Assembly: GCA_963965975.1 (NCBI GenBank)
Contig: OZ014412.1
Span: 8,680,708 to 8,744,707 of the forward strand
From: Xestospongia bergquistia
Taxonomy: Eukaryota > Porifera > Demospongiae > Haplosclerida > Petrosiidae
Reading direction: 5' to 3'
Length of the DNA: 64,000 nt
In this document: positions 35,905-48,012 of the stretch, in pieces
Position numbering within the stretch: position 1 is the first letter of the stretch
How the letters are laid out: every line of letters starts with the position of its first letter
Translations under genes and position numbers: made by a program
The notes under the pieces: generated by a model
Seen by the model: the letters and a program-made list of their open reading frames with translations, nothing else
Databases searched by the model: none
What the model was told of the DNA's origin: nothing

Positions 35905-35910
35905 TTTATT
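35905..35910 (-). terminator. Poly(A) signal of unit 7
   Basis: AATAAA on the minus strand about 30 bp beyond the unit 7 stop. Confidence 0.5.
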
Positions 35911-35940
35911 GTTAATCACTTTCGTCTAATTGTTCTGAAA

Positions 35941-37921
35941 TTAAATCTGATTACTCATTTCAGGCTTTTCTAAATCGTTAGAGCCAAGAGACATTTTAGT
36001 GGTCTTCTTTTTAAATTTTAGCACCAGTACTACCACTAAAACTATTATCACTACAACAAGTAGTAGTACACCAAGACCTACTACAACTCCAACAATAACA
36101 CCAAGATTATTATCATCTATAGGACCTAATACAATATGAAGTATTAGAACAATTAATATTATCAACTATAATAACGAATAATTTATCACATAAAAAAATT
36201 AATTCTGACTTCTTGTTACTTACAAGATTCTGTTATAAATCCAGATAAACAATGACAGTTGTAATTCCTAAAATGAGGTTGACATGTACCACCATTAGAA
36301 GGGTTAAGATTACTGGAGTTGGGTTGAAGGATACCTATTAGTAACAATAAATAGAGATAAGATTATTGGACAAACCTGTATTGATAATGTTTAGATTCAT
36401 TCCTGTTAAGTATGTATATCCTTCTGCATTGAGAGAACGATAGGATTTCATACTTCCATATCCAATTACACTAAGACCAGCAGTAATACTAGTATGACAA
36501 AAAACATGAGGTATTGTGTCATTAAACTCATGAACTGTTCCATATCCTATAATGTCACCATTATATCCATGAATAGGTTTCCAGTCCCAGTTATAAGGTT
36601 TACCATCTAGTAGAACATCAGTTGTGGTAGTTGTTGCTATTTGAATGTAATGATGATCAAACCAGTCAATCAATGAAGTGTTCAGTGGTACATAGACCAC
36701 TTTATTAATGTACTGTTCTATAGGAGGTATCACACTCAGGATTTCATGGAGGTATGAATATTTATATTTGGAGTCTCCTCTAAGACCTTCTGAAACAAGT
36801 TGAGATACAAGTATTGGCTTATCAGATTCAATGGTACAATAGGTAACTGGATCAAAGTAAGGACGTATAAAGTTCCAGTCACCAGACGCTGCCAAATATA
36901 TGGTATTAATTAATATATTGTTACAAGTTTGAGTGATATTAGTTTCTCCTTCAGAGGCTACAACCTTTGTACAGTGCTGCAGTGATGCTTCAGGAAATGG
37001 TACAAGGAGGAACTTTTTACCCCAAGTCACTGTCGGAGGGATCTGCTCTGTAACATAATCACAATATCCCGACCACCGCCACAACCCATATGGTGTGTCG
37101 TATATATTCCACCACCATAGTTGATTTGTCACTATACCACACTCATGTCCACTGATAACTGTTAAAGGTTTATTTGAAATAATTTGAGTGCCAGTTAAAT
37201 CGTTTAAAGCTCCAATCAGAAGTGTTTGCATCAAATGTAGTGTAATGGTATAGGTATTGCCAGCATTGATAGTAATAGTTGGGCTGTTTGGATTTTGAGG
37301 GTCTGTTGGAACCTTTATCATCTCTGTAGGTACAATAGTTATAATAGTGTTGTCCTCATTTCCAACTAAAAGAAACAGACTCTGGTCTCCCCACCAGCTA
37401 TATATTGATACCACATAATATTCATATCGTTCTAGTCCCATATTGATGTATGGATATGCTAAGTATCCAGCATTCAATTCATAATGCACAGACATCACAA
37501 CAACTGATATAGGAGTGTTGTCATCATTGGAATAGATATGAATTCCTTTGAATCGTTCTGCATAATTTCCATTACGTGGTTCAACATTATCAGGTAGTAT
37601 TACAATAGCAGGACAATAAACAGATACCTTACCATTTTTGTACCAACCTGTACTACCATTGTTCCACCCAATACCTAACTCTACTGTGAAGGTAACTTGT
37701 TGGACTGATAGTGTAGTAATGGTGAGTTCTCTTGTATAGTTCCAACTTGACCTCAGTATACTAACATAGAAATGAACTCCATATGTAGAAAGCTGACCAT
37801 TGGTTATCTTAGGAAAATATACAGAAATCACTGTTTGAGAAAATAATGTAACATCACTTGGTTACTAGTTAATGATCTACTTACAGACTGAGGCTAACAG
37901 AACAGTGTAGATTAGCTTCAT
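35941..37921 (-). CDS. Unit 7: short IgGFc-binding-domain membrane protein, intact, with re-made EGF splice donor
   Basis: Exon 1 37885-37921 ([12 protein letters not shown]), exon 2 36376-37830 (485 codons, IgGFc-binding N domain), optional EGF exon 36224-36334, TM exon 35941-36125 ([19 protein letters not shown], basic stop-transfer, tail LEKPEMSNQI). Without the EGF exon: 558 aa. With it: 595 aa. Both are in frame. The EGF exon has lost the ancestral donor, but a deletion created GTAAGTAA after ESC-coding TCTT. Splicing there gives 111 nt in phase 1, and the T|GT junction regenerates the final EGF cysteine. The EGF domain is still incomplete (CNGG is SNGG). The promoter region has a weaker TTTTATTAAAG instead of a clean TATA. 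Confidence 0.8.
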
Positions 37922-38079
37922 TTTGATCTTTCTCTCTTCCAATATGGACAAACAAATGCACTTTAATAAAAACAGTAGTAGTTTTCAATGGCTTCAGTGT
38001 TTTTAACTAATCAAATTACATCATAACATACATAGCTGTACGTTAGTAATTAATACATATCTTCTCAAATAGTACTAAT

Positions 38080-38619
38080 ATAATGTCCAATACTTCCCAA
38101 TGAAGTTTTAACTTCAACCATCCTTCCTTTTAGTGTAAATGATTGGTCATTTGTCTCAATGAGAACAAACTCTCTCTTTCCATTAAATGTGTACTTGTGA
38201 AGATCAAGAGTCAGGATCACCAATTATGATAGCTAATGAATGACAAATTATTATAAATTACAAAAGAAATCAAGTATTAATCTTACAAATTTAAACCACG
38301 CTGGCAATCATGCTTGTTATTTATGAACTATATATACTGTTAATATGATACATACTCACCAGGTATTGGAGGGGTGTAAGTTGTTCCATTATCTGAAGGA
38401 CGTCTTTCATAGTAAATATCACAACTAGTTAGTGTTCCTTTACAACAGAAGATATATGGTAGGATATCTTCAAATTGATGTTTGATCAAGTTACTCAAGT
38501 AATTCAATCTAGTACTACCAACTGTAGATACTTTATCTACTGATCCTCCACCTGGTGGTCCCACAATTAGATTACCATCTCTACCATAGCAACATTCATT
38601 ACCTGCTCCTTTATTAGTC
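38080..38619 (-). pseudogene. Orphan AMOP C-terminal exon and VWD start, upstream of unit 7
   Basis: AMOP-C exon 38360-38619 is full size (260 nt) and open. The VWD start from 38232 has the 8-nt deletion at GDPHIV and so is frameshifted. It extends further into VWD than the other orphans (QSFTLKGRMVEVKTSLGS) before homology ends near 38088. Confidence 0.65.
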
Positions 38620-40403
38620 CTACAAATGTACATAATTATATTAATAATATAACATGTGTATATAATATAGTACACAGATCATTGTATAGTAATTGTACAA
38701 CTATTTTTCAAATATAAGCTACATGTGAAAACTTATACCACATGTGACTTATTAGTTAGTAGTAAATAAGATACCTAAACAGATCTACAATGTATATACT
38801 CACATAATGGCTCCCTCTTATAATTAGTTCATCATCTGGACTAATGAATTTAATTGTTTATAACACTGTACAATTAAGCATCCATAACATAAATTCTATT
38901 TTTTAGTAATTAAATTCAATTCTCTACATGTAGTGAACTATTAATAGAAATACAATTTTTAGTATTATCATTATTTTATGAATGAACTATAATAATCAAA
39001 TACATCAAATGATAACTGTATCATCATGTACATAAAGGTAACAGTTACCTGATGTTATAAAATTTCCTTTAACAGTATTAGTGTAGAACTATTATACTAA
39101 TAACATATTAACTTAAATGATGAACCACTACTATTAATAGTTTATAATAATAGTTTATTTCAAATTTGTAATGACATCAAGTTTTAAAAATTTGTAAGAT
39201 AACTATTATAATAAAGTATGTTACAGTAACATATTATCTCAAATTTACCCCCAGTAGCTGATTGCTGATCTTACATCTTTAATATTGATCCTCTTCAATT
39301 ATATGTCATTCATTCTTTATAAACATACAATAATTAAATAGTTATTTGACAAGTGTACATAGGAGGTGTTCAGGTAAGATAAACCAATATTATTATTGAT
39401 GTCAATGAGATTGATTATAATCAATAGGTAAGAAATGTATACTCAAGTAAGTTTGAAATCATATAAAATAGACATTTGTTATTTTGTTCATAGGAAGTCC
39501 ATGCTTTATTGTGTATTATAATACTGGTCCCTTTCCTCCTAAATTCTAAACATTAACTGTATGCAGCAAATATTGCAATGAGATTGAAGTTTGCAGCATG
39601 ACTTACTTATACTCCTCATAAATATACTATTATATTTTGTACTAGGGAATAAAGTGATGAGCAGTGATTATGAGTTACAAAGCTATCATAATTATAATGA
39701 TTAATAGTTAGAGGATGAAAAATAAACCAAATAATTGAATCTTATGAACTTAACATTAACAAACTAAATACCACAATCATTATACATGTAACTTATAGAT
39801 GTATATAGCAATCACTTTATGTGATAAAGTGTCACAATAATAATTTATATTATAACAAATATTAGCAGTAGTTTTAAGGATTGTTTATAAACAATGAACT
39901 CTTGTGGACTAGACACACACTAGCAAGCTTACCACAGAGTAAAATGCTGGTATCAACATTGTCCATGAGACAGCAGAGATTTTCTGCTCAGTAACATTTA
40001 TAATATATAATGTAGTTCCTCTTCCTATTTCCCAATAGATATCTTGGCTAACATGAGTAATCATAAAAGGTGTCTGCATTTCAAAAATAATATTGAAGTA
40101 CTAGTATTACAATAATATCACACTAAATGTAAAGTCTCCTATACATAGCTGATCAAATATATGCACAAAATTATATTATGAAATCATTTGCATATAATAA
40201 TAACAAATGACCAAGCAAAGCAAAAACAAATACATTATATTTGAAATTTTATATTCAGAGCACACTTTAGTGACAACACATTATTGTCAAACACGGGATT
40301 TGTGGTTCCAGCAATGAAAGTTTTTTGAATGAACATCTTGAGGTAGTATCTGTATAATAAAAACTAATGACTGTGTGTATCAATGATAGTCCATGTAACA
40401 TTA
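38620..40403. other. Mostly unique intergenic sequence
   Basis: The first 750 bases resemble the spacers at 44.85-45.45 kb. The rest is unlike other parts of the window apart from two exon-like frames on the minus strand, listed separately. Confidence 0.4.
39931..40350 (-). pseudogene. Two exon-like fragments of an unidentified gene
   Basis: About 40246-40350 follows a good acceptor (TTATTATACAG) and encodes YYLKMFIQKTFIAGTTNPVF plus about 15 residues. About 39931-40067 follows TGAAATGCAG, encodes THVSQDIYWEIGRGTTLYII plus further residues, and ends in a donor GTG|GTAAGC. The GTTNPVF pattern is loosely reminiscent of DENN-domain proteins, which is a guess. The first piece has no clear donor. 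Probably a gene remnant. Confidence 0.3.
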
Positions 40404-40770
40404 ATACACCATCATTATCAATATAATACATACCATATTGTAGACACCATTATCAATACAATACATACCATATTGTAGACACCATTATCAATACAATACA
40501 TACCATATTGTAGACACCATTATCAATATAATACATACCATATTGTAGACACCATTATCAATATAATACATACCATATTGTAGACACCATTATCAATATA
40601 ATACATACCATATTGTAGACACCATTATCAATATAATACATACCATATTGTAGACACCATTATCAATATAATACATACCATATTGTAGACACCATTATCA
40701 ATATAATACATACCATATTGTAGACACCATTATCAATATAATACATACCATATTGTAGACACCATCAATA
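40404..40770. repeat. 35-bp minisatellite, about 10 units
   Basis: Near-perfect 35-bp period, with TAGACACC starting at 40441, 40476, 40511 and every 35 bp to 40756. This is the longest and most homogeneous of four arrays. It directly abuts the hAT remnant at 40783. Confidence 0.95.
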
Positions 40771-40782
40771 TGATACATAATT

Positions 40783-41003
40783 TTAAGCTACAGCCTCTTT
40801 ATCCTAACCTCTGTATTGCCTTGTGTATTTTTTGCACAATTTCTACAACAGTAGCTATGTCCATTAAAATTAATTAAAATTTATTTTATGTTCAACTATA
40901 ACACAGAATCTATTGGCAGATTTAGATATCTTAGTCGTTGAGAGTGGACTTTCTGAAACACTTAACTTTAATGACATCATTGTTCATTAAAAGGCCAGAA
41001 AAA
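40783..41003 (+). mobile_element. hAT-type transposase C-terminal remnant
   Basis: LQPLYPNLCIALCIFCTIST (about 40788-40850) and LADLDILVVESGLSETLNFN plus DIIVH (about 40913-40987) match the C-terminal dimerisation region of hAT transposases, better preserved than in the 30.5-31.0 kb copy. No catalytic N-terminal part is present. The following 100 bases resemble the sequence after the first copy, so both belong to one element family. Confidence 0.7.
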
Positions 41004-42181
41004 CACACCTAACTTAACTTCTTTATTGAAGTAACATATATACATGTAATTTTTTAGGCAAATAGACATTATTGATTGTTACTGCCATTCACCAATTTAT
41101 AAATATGGGACAACAATATGGGACCCCTTTAGAAAGTAGAGCCCTTGAGAAATATCTCTGGCTGCTAGCTGCCCCCTTCCCCTCTCATCGAGCCTGACTG
41201 TTGGAGACAATAATAATGTTACTAGGTTTCTAACTAGTGATTAAGTTACATATTGCAGCTAACAGGAAAGTGAAGACTATCTTCAGTTTGATCTCTTTCT
41301 TTCCCTCAATACTCTTCCAATATGGACAAACAAGTGTACTCTCATAAACAAAGCAACAAATCAGTCAGTGCCTTAGAACCTTAATTTAAATTACAAGTAC
41401 ATTGATGAGCTATTAATGAGAAGACACATGTGACTAAAGATACTCTCAATGGATGACAAAGAGTAACTTATGTTATGTCTTAGGTCTAGAATATCTTTCT
41501 ATATTGAGTTACCAATTCCATTGCTATGTGTTGCAATATAAATGGATTCTTTTCAGTCATAATGTACAGACATCTTATCATCATGACTTTAACTTAATGT
41601 GGACAAAACAACAAGTATCAAAAATATCTTTAAGCCTGTCATCAAAACAAGAGATTAACAAAATCTCCAATGCCCTTTTATCTAAACCATATTCACAATA
41701 CTTTATCATATGATTACATGTGATGTGCAAGAATATTAAAACAATTGACAAAACATTATAATAATTTAGATATCTCATGACTCATCACTCCACTCTGAAA
41801 GACATATGTATTTCTATGTGTGACCTTTCTTATTATCTATAAAAATTGCTCTCGATCTTTATATATGTTCATATATAATGTAACTGGTATATATTGAACA
41901 TACAATTTGTTGAGAACGGTTTACACTCTGTGTCAGCCCAACTAACTATAAATTGCTACAGTAACTGTCAAGAAGTAACATATAATATGAAGAAATGATA
42001 TTACAATGATTGTTTATTCAAAAACTGAAGATAAATGAAGATGCAGCAAAAAAATAGCAAATATCAAAGTTCTTAATTTAACTTGTAAATATGCAAAAAG
42101 CAATTATAATTAAGTACAAAGCAACAGTACAGTCTTTAAATGTAATGTATTGTTAATCACTTTTGTCTAATTGTTTTCAAA
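41004..42181. other. Intergenic flank between hAT remnant and unit 8
   Basis: The GC-richer tract near 41110-41200 (CTAGCTGCCCCCTTCCCCTC) could be the 3' end of the hAT element. A degenerate first-exon/leader relic of the family lies at about 41205-41350. No gene is supported. The frame at 41453-41713 (+) belongs to the dispersed flank repeat. Confidence 0.4.
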
Positions 42182-44174
42182 TTAAAGTTGATTACTCATT
42201 TCAGGCTTCTCTAGATCTTTAGAGTCAAGCGACATTTTAGTGGTCTTCTTTTTCACCACCAGTACTACCACTAAAATTATTATCACTACAACAAGTAGTA
42301 GTACTCCAAGACCTACTACAACTCCAACCATAACACCAAGATTATTATCATCAGATGATTGTTGTACAGTAGGACCTAATACAATAATAAAATATGAGAA
42401 CAACTAATATTTTCAACTATAATAACTAATAATTTATTATGTAAAAAAAATTAATTCTGACTTCCTTGTGACTTTGTCCTTACAAGATTCTCTTATAAAT
42501 CCAGGTAAACAATGACAGTTATAATTCTTACCATGAGGTTGAGATGTACCACCATTAGAAGGGTTAAGATTATTGGAGTTGGGTTGAAGGGCACCTATTA
42601 GTAACAATAAATGGAGATAGTTTAAGATTATTGGATATACTTGTATTAATAATATTTAGATTCATTCCTGTTAAGTATGTATATCCTTCTGCATTGAGAG
42701 AGTGATAGTATTTCATACTTCCATATCTAATTACACTAAGACCAGCAGTAATATCAGTATGATGTAAAACATGAGGTAGAGTGTCATCAAACTCACGAAC
42801 TGTTCCATATCCTATAATGTCACCATTATAACCATGAATAGGTTTCCAGTCCCAGTTATAAGGTTTATCATCTAATAGAACATCAGTTGTGGTAGTTATT
42901 GTAATTTGAATGTAATGATGATCAAACCAGTCAATCAATGAAGTGTTCAGTGGTACATAGACCACTTTATTAATGTACTGTTCTATAGGAGGTATCACAC
43001 TCAGGATTTCATGGAGGTATGAATATTTATATTTGGAGTATCCTGTATGACCTTCTGAAACAAGTTGAGATACAAGTATTGGCTTATCAGATTCAATAGT
43101 ACAATAGGTAACTGGATACAAGTAAGGACTTATAAAGTTCCATTCACCAGGAGATGTCAAAAATGTGGATTTAATTAATGTATTGTTACAAGTTTGAGTG
43201 ATATTAGTTTCTCCTTCAGAGGCCACAATCTTTGTGCAGTGCTGCAGTGATGCTTCAGGAAATGGTACATGGAAGAACTTTTTACCCCAAGTGATTGTCG
43301 GAGGGATCTGATCTGTAACATAATCACAATATCCTGCCCACAGCAACAACCCATATTGTGAGGAGTATTCATCCCACCACCATAGTTGATCTGACACTAT
43401 ACCACACTCATGTCCACTAATAACTGTTAAAGGTTTATTTGAAATAATTTGAGTGCCAGTTAAATCATCTAAAGCTCCAATCAGAAGTGTTTGCATCAAA
43501 TGTAGTGTAATGGTATAGGTATTGCCATCATTGATAATAATAGTTGTTAATTGGGCTGCTTGGATTTTGAGGGTCTGTTGGAACCTTTATCATCTCTGTA
43601 GGTACAATAGTTATAGTAGTAAAAGAAACAGACTCTGGTCTCCCCACCAGCTATTTATTGATACCACATAATATTCATATTGTTGTAGCCCCATATTGAT
43701 GTATGGATATGCTAAGTATTCAGCATTCAATTCATAACTCACAGACATCACAACAACTGATATAGGAGTGTTGTCATCATTGGAATAGATATGAATTCCT
43801 TTAAATCGTTCTGAATAATTTCCATGACGTGGTTCAACATTATCTGGTAGTATTACAATAGCAGGACTATCAACAGATACATTACAAGTGTAGCACCAAC
43901 CTGTACTACCGTGGTTCCACCCAATACCTAACTCTACTGTGAAGGTAACTGGTTGGACTGATAATGTAGTAATGGTGAGTTCTCTTGTATAGTTCCAAAA
44001 TGACCTCAGTATACTAACATAGAAATGAACTCCATATGTAGAAAGCTGACCATTGGTTATCTTAGGAAAATATACAGCAATCACTGTTGGAGAAAATAAT
44101 GTAACATCACTTGATTACTAGTTAATGATCTACTTACGGACTAAAGTTAATAGAACAGTGTAGACTAGCTTCAT
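42182..44174 (-). pseudogene. Unit 8: short IgGFc/TM gene disabled by indels
   Basis: Exon 1 44138-44174 is normal. Exon 2 (42641-44083) has a 19-bp deletion near 43620 (loss of VGNEDNT) followed by a 7-bp insertion near 43545. The net change is a multiple of three, but the segment between is out of frame and stops at once at 43611. The downstream part is open again to DDLTGTQ and the exon end. The exon 2 donor is ACAA|GTATAT, as in unit 9. The EGF-like exon (about 42466-42595) has no donor. TM exon 42182-42375 is intact. The poly(A) AATAAA is lost (a 4-bp deletion, giving AACAATACAT). A TATA-like element is at 44208-44217. Probable pseudogene. Confidence 0.75.
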
Positions 44175-44329
44175 TTTGTCTTCCAATATTGATAAACAAA
44201 TGAACCCTTATATAAACAGTAGTTTTCAATGGCTTCAATGTTATAACTAAATCACATTACAGGATAGCATACTTAACTGTACATTAGTAATTAATGTACT
44301 CATAGTATGTTCTCAATATAGTGCTAATA

Positions 44330-44846
44330 TAATGTTGATTGTTTATCAAACTATAATTTATAAATGAATGACCGTTTATCTCAATGAGAATAAACTCTCC
44401 CTTTCCATTAAATGTGTACTTGTGAAGTTCAAGGGTCACAATATGTGGATCACCAATTATGATAGCTAATGAATGACAAATTATTATAAATTACAAAAGA
44501 CACCAAATGTTAATCAAACCACAATGGCAAACATACTTGTTATCCATGAACGATATTCTATAATACTGTTAATATGACACATACTCACCAGGTATTGGAG
44601 GATTGTAAGCTGTTCCATTATCTGAAGGACGTCTTTCATAGTAAATATCACAACTAGTTTGTGTTCCTTTATAACAGAAGATATATGGCAGGATATCTTC
44701 GAATTGATGTTATCAAGTTACTCAAGTAATTCAATCTAGTACTATCAACTGTAGATACTTTATCTACTGATCCTCCACCTGGTGGTCCCACAATTAGATT
44801 ACCATCTCTACCATAACAACATTCATTACCTGCTCCTTCATTAGTC
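44330..44846 (-). pseudogene. Orphan AMOP C-terminal exon and VWD start, upstream of unit 8 (frameshifted)
   Basis: AMOP-C exon 44589-44846 carries a 2-bp deletion (at the LIKHQ position), and the upstream intron sequence differs from the other copies immediately beyond GTACAG. The VWD start runs from 44465 down to about 44330. Confidence 0.6.
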
Positions 44847-47800
44847 CTGTACAATTAAGCATCCATAACATAGATTCTAATTAAATTCAATTCCCTACAT
44901 GTAGTGAACTATTAATAGAAATACAATTTTTAGTATTATCATTATTTTATGAATGAACTATAATAATCAAATACATAAAATGATAACTGCATCATCATGT
45001 ACATAAAGGTAACAGTTACCTGATGTTATAAATTACCCTTTAACAATATTAGTGTGTAGAACTATTATACTAATAACATATTAACTTAAGTGATGAACTA
45101 CTACTATTAATAGTTTATAATAATAGTTTATTTCAAATTTGTAATGACATCAAATTTGTAAGATATATAACTAGAATGTTATAGTAACATATTATCTCAA
45201 ATATATGTCATTCATTCTTTATAAACACACAGTAAATATATAGATACTTGACAAGTGTACCTAGGAGGTATTCAGGTAAAACAACCTCTATTATTGATGT
45301 CAATGACATTAATTATAATCAATATTAGATTAAATAGGTAAGAAATGTATACTCAAGTAAGTTTGAAATCATATAAAATAGACATTGCTATTTTGTTCAC
45401 AAGCTTTTTTGTGTATTATAATCTGGTCACTTTCCTCCTAAATCCTAAACATTAACTGTATGCAGCAAAGATTGAAATGGAATTGATCACTTATTAATTA
45501 TGAGTAGAAGTGAATAGGACACCTAAATAGATCTACAATGTACATACTAACATTTTTCATATAATAGTTTATTAGTTGTCTAGACTAATGACTCTAATTG
45601 TTTATAACACTGTACAATTAAGCATCCATAACATGCATTCTAATTTAATTAAATTCCATACATGGATATATACTAGATAGTTAATGTATAGTAGTACATT
45701 AAATGTATAAGCATTACATCTGATATAATTATTCTTATTAAAGAATTACATATAGCTAAGCTAGTTTTAGTATGTTACAAGCCTATGCATACACATTTAT
45801 AGTAAATCCATATGTTTCCAAAACTCAATCAATATGTTCAACAACCTGCTAATATACAGTACCATATACAAAGTCACACTCATATATGAAACTCATATAA
45901 TGAATGCATATAATGTTAAAGTGACATATCACTTTTAGCAGTGCTATAGAGTGTAATAGTAGTAGTATACTAAATCAAACCACTTTACTTACTACAACTA
46001 CTCTACATGGACTGTTATAATATTACTAGCTATATCTACCTACATTATATGTTGCTTGAATAAACATTTTAGTAGTATAGAATAGAATAAAGGAGATCTA
46101 CTATTCTACATCATACTTGTCCACGTTTGCCATATAGGATACCTATAGGAAGTTCTATGCTGTCCATAATCCCACAGTCTCATATGATATGAAATGGGAC
46201 TGTGAGATTTGAAGGGAATTCTGATAGGAAATTTGGACAACACCATTATACAAAGACTACTCATTTACATCACTATCTATATCATATACTGAATTAGTAG
46301 TACTTAGAAGAAAACAGGATATCAACTACTCTACATAGACTGTTTACTAAATAAGCTACATACTGTGAGTAATATTAAGTGTAGAGTCTGTATATAGTTG
46401 ATGATACAATTATTTACTCTTCTAATTACTCAAAGTGGGTAGTAATAATTGTTTTTGGTAAAGGATTTCAAACTATACATTAAAACCACCTCTTTTACAT
46501 GTACATGTCCAATAATGTCATGAATTAAGTTGCCCAATGGTATACTTAGACAAAATAACTCATTTAGTACACAATAACTGTCTTCTTCTTAATACTACTA
46601 ACTTCAATTCTCAAAACCATATGATGTAGATAGAGATTGCTTATTTAATAAGTTATCTTTACTACTAATTCCACCCATTTTTATAATATATGGTAAACCA
46701 CTTAACCAGAAGATTATCTTCTATATACAGGCTGTTTCCTATGAAGTACCTCTAGTAGTTCAAAACTAGTAAACATTTAGTTTAGTCATTAATATTAGGT
46801 GGAATATTGAGTCTAGCTATGAAATTTAAAGCTTTATCTTAATGTACAAATATAGTCATAAACAAAATAATTATATGATATGAACCTGTTAAAACTAGAC
46901 AATTAACTGTTTTAAGGAAGTTGTTACTTGATCCATTGGCACTCTAAATAGAATGTTATGAATTACAAACTAAATATATTGTATTTGTTACTCAATATCA
47001 GTTATGTATGTCATTATATTGTGAATACAAATTATACACAATGTTATTTAGCACTAACCACAATACACAATATTACTTGTATTACTGAGAGAATGTACAA
47101 TATTATATATTAAATGGTTTATTCTTATCATAAATCTCCTCATGTATAAAAAGGTTATTCTACTTAGGGAGTAACTTTGGCAATTAGAGAGTAATAACTT
47201 AATTAGTTGAAATGCATGCAATGTCTAACAACTAATGTAAGCTAGTCTGTCTGTCTCTTTATTTGTGAATCTTTTCTTTGTTTATTATACATCTAATTGT
47301 CATTTTATTGTCTCTCCATTATTCCATTGTCTTTTCATTTAATTACCCAAAGGTTGATCCAGTGGGAGGTGGATAGACCTCGTGTTCTTCATTCTTGTGT
47401 TGTTATTATTTATCTCAGCCGTTATAATTAATTATCCATAAGTACCTCTTGTCAGTCATTACTAATTAATTATTCATAAGTAAACTGTTTGTTATTATTA
47501 TACTCTATTCTCAGAGATTATCAAAATATCTAAACCATATTCACAATACTTTATCAGATGAATACAGGTGATGTACAAGAATACGAAAACAGTTTACATA
47601 ACATTATAATAATTTAGATATCTCAGGACTTATCACTCCACTCTGAAAGACATATGTATTTCTACATGTGACCTTTCTCATGATCTATAAAAATTGCTCT
47701 CGATCTTTTTATATGTTCATATATAATGTAACTGGTATATATTGAACATACAATATGTCGAGAATAGTTTACATTCTGTGTCAGCACAACTAACTACAAA

Positions 47801-47976
47801 TTGCTGCTGTAACTGTCAAGAAGTAACATATAATATGAAGAAATGATATTACAATGATTGTTTATTCAAAAATTGAAGCTAAATGAAGATACAGCAAAAA
47901 AATAACAAATATCAAAGTTCTTTATATAACTTATAATTAAGTACAAAACAACACTACAGTCTTTAAATGTAATGTA
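44847..47976. other. Intergenic sequence between units 8 and 9
   Basis: No supported gene. About 45.5-47.1 kb is another copy of the intron-derived block (with hairpin near 46167). 47.2-47.95 kb is the short-gene 3' flank, closely matching 2.85-3.59 kb. Confidence 0.45.
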
Positions 47977-47982
47977 TTTATT
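47977..47982 (-). terminator. Poly(A) signal of unit 9
   Basis: AATAAA on the minus strand about 30 bp past the unit 9 stop. Confidence 0.5.
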
Positions 47983-48012
47983 GTTAATCACTTTTGTCTA
48001 ATTGTTCTGAAA

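Noticed and set aside
40404..40770. CRISPR-like regular repeat
   Set aside because: There are no unique spacers; the 35-bp units are directly head-to-tail, so this is a minisatellite in animal DNA.
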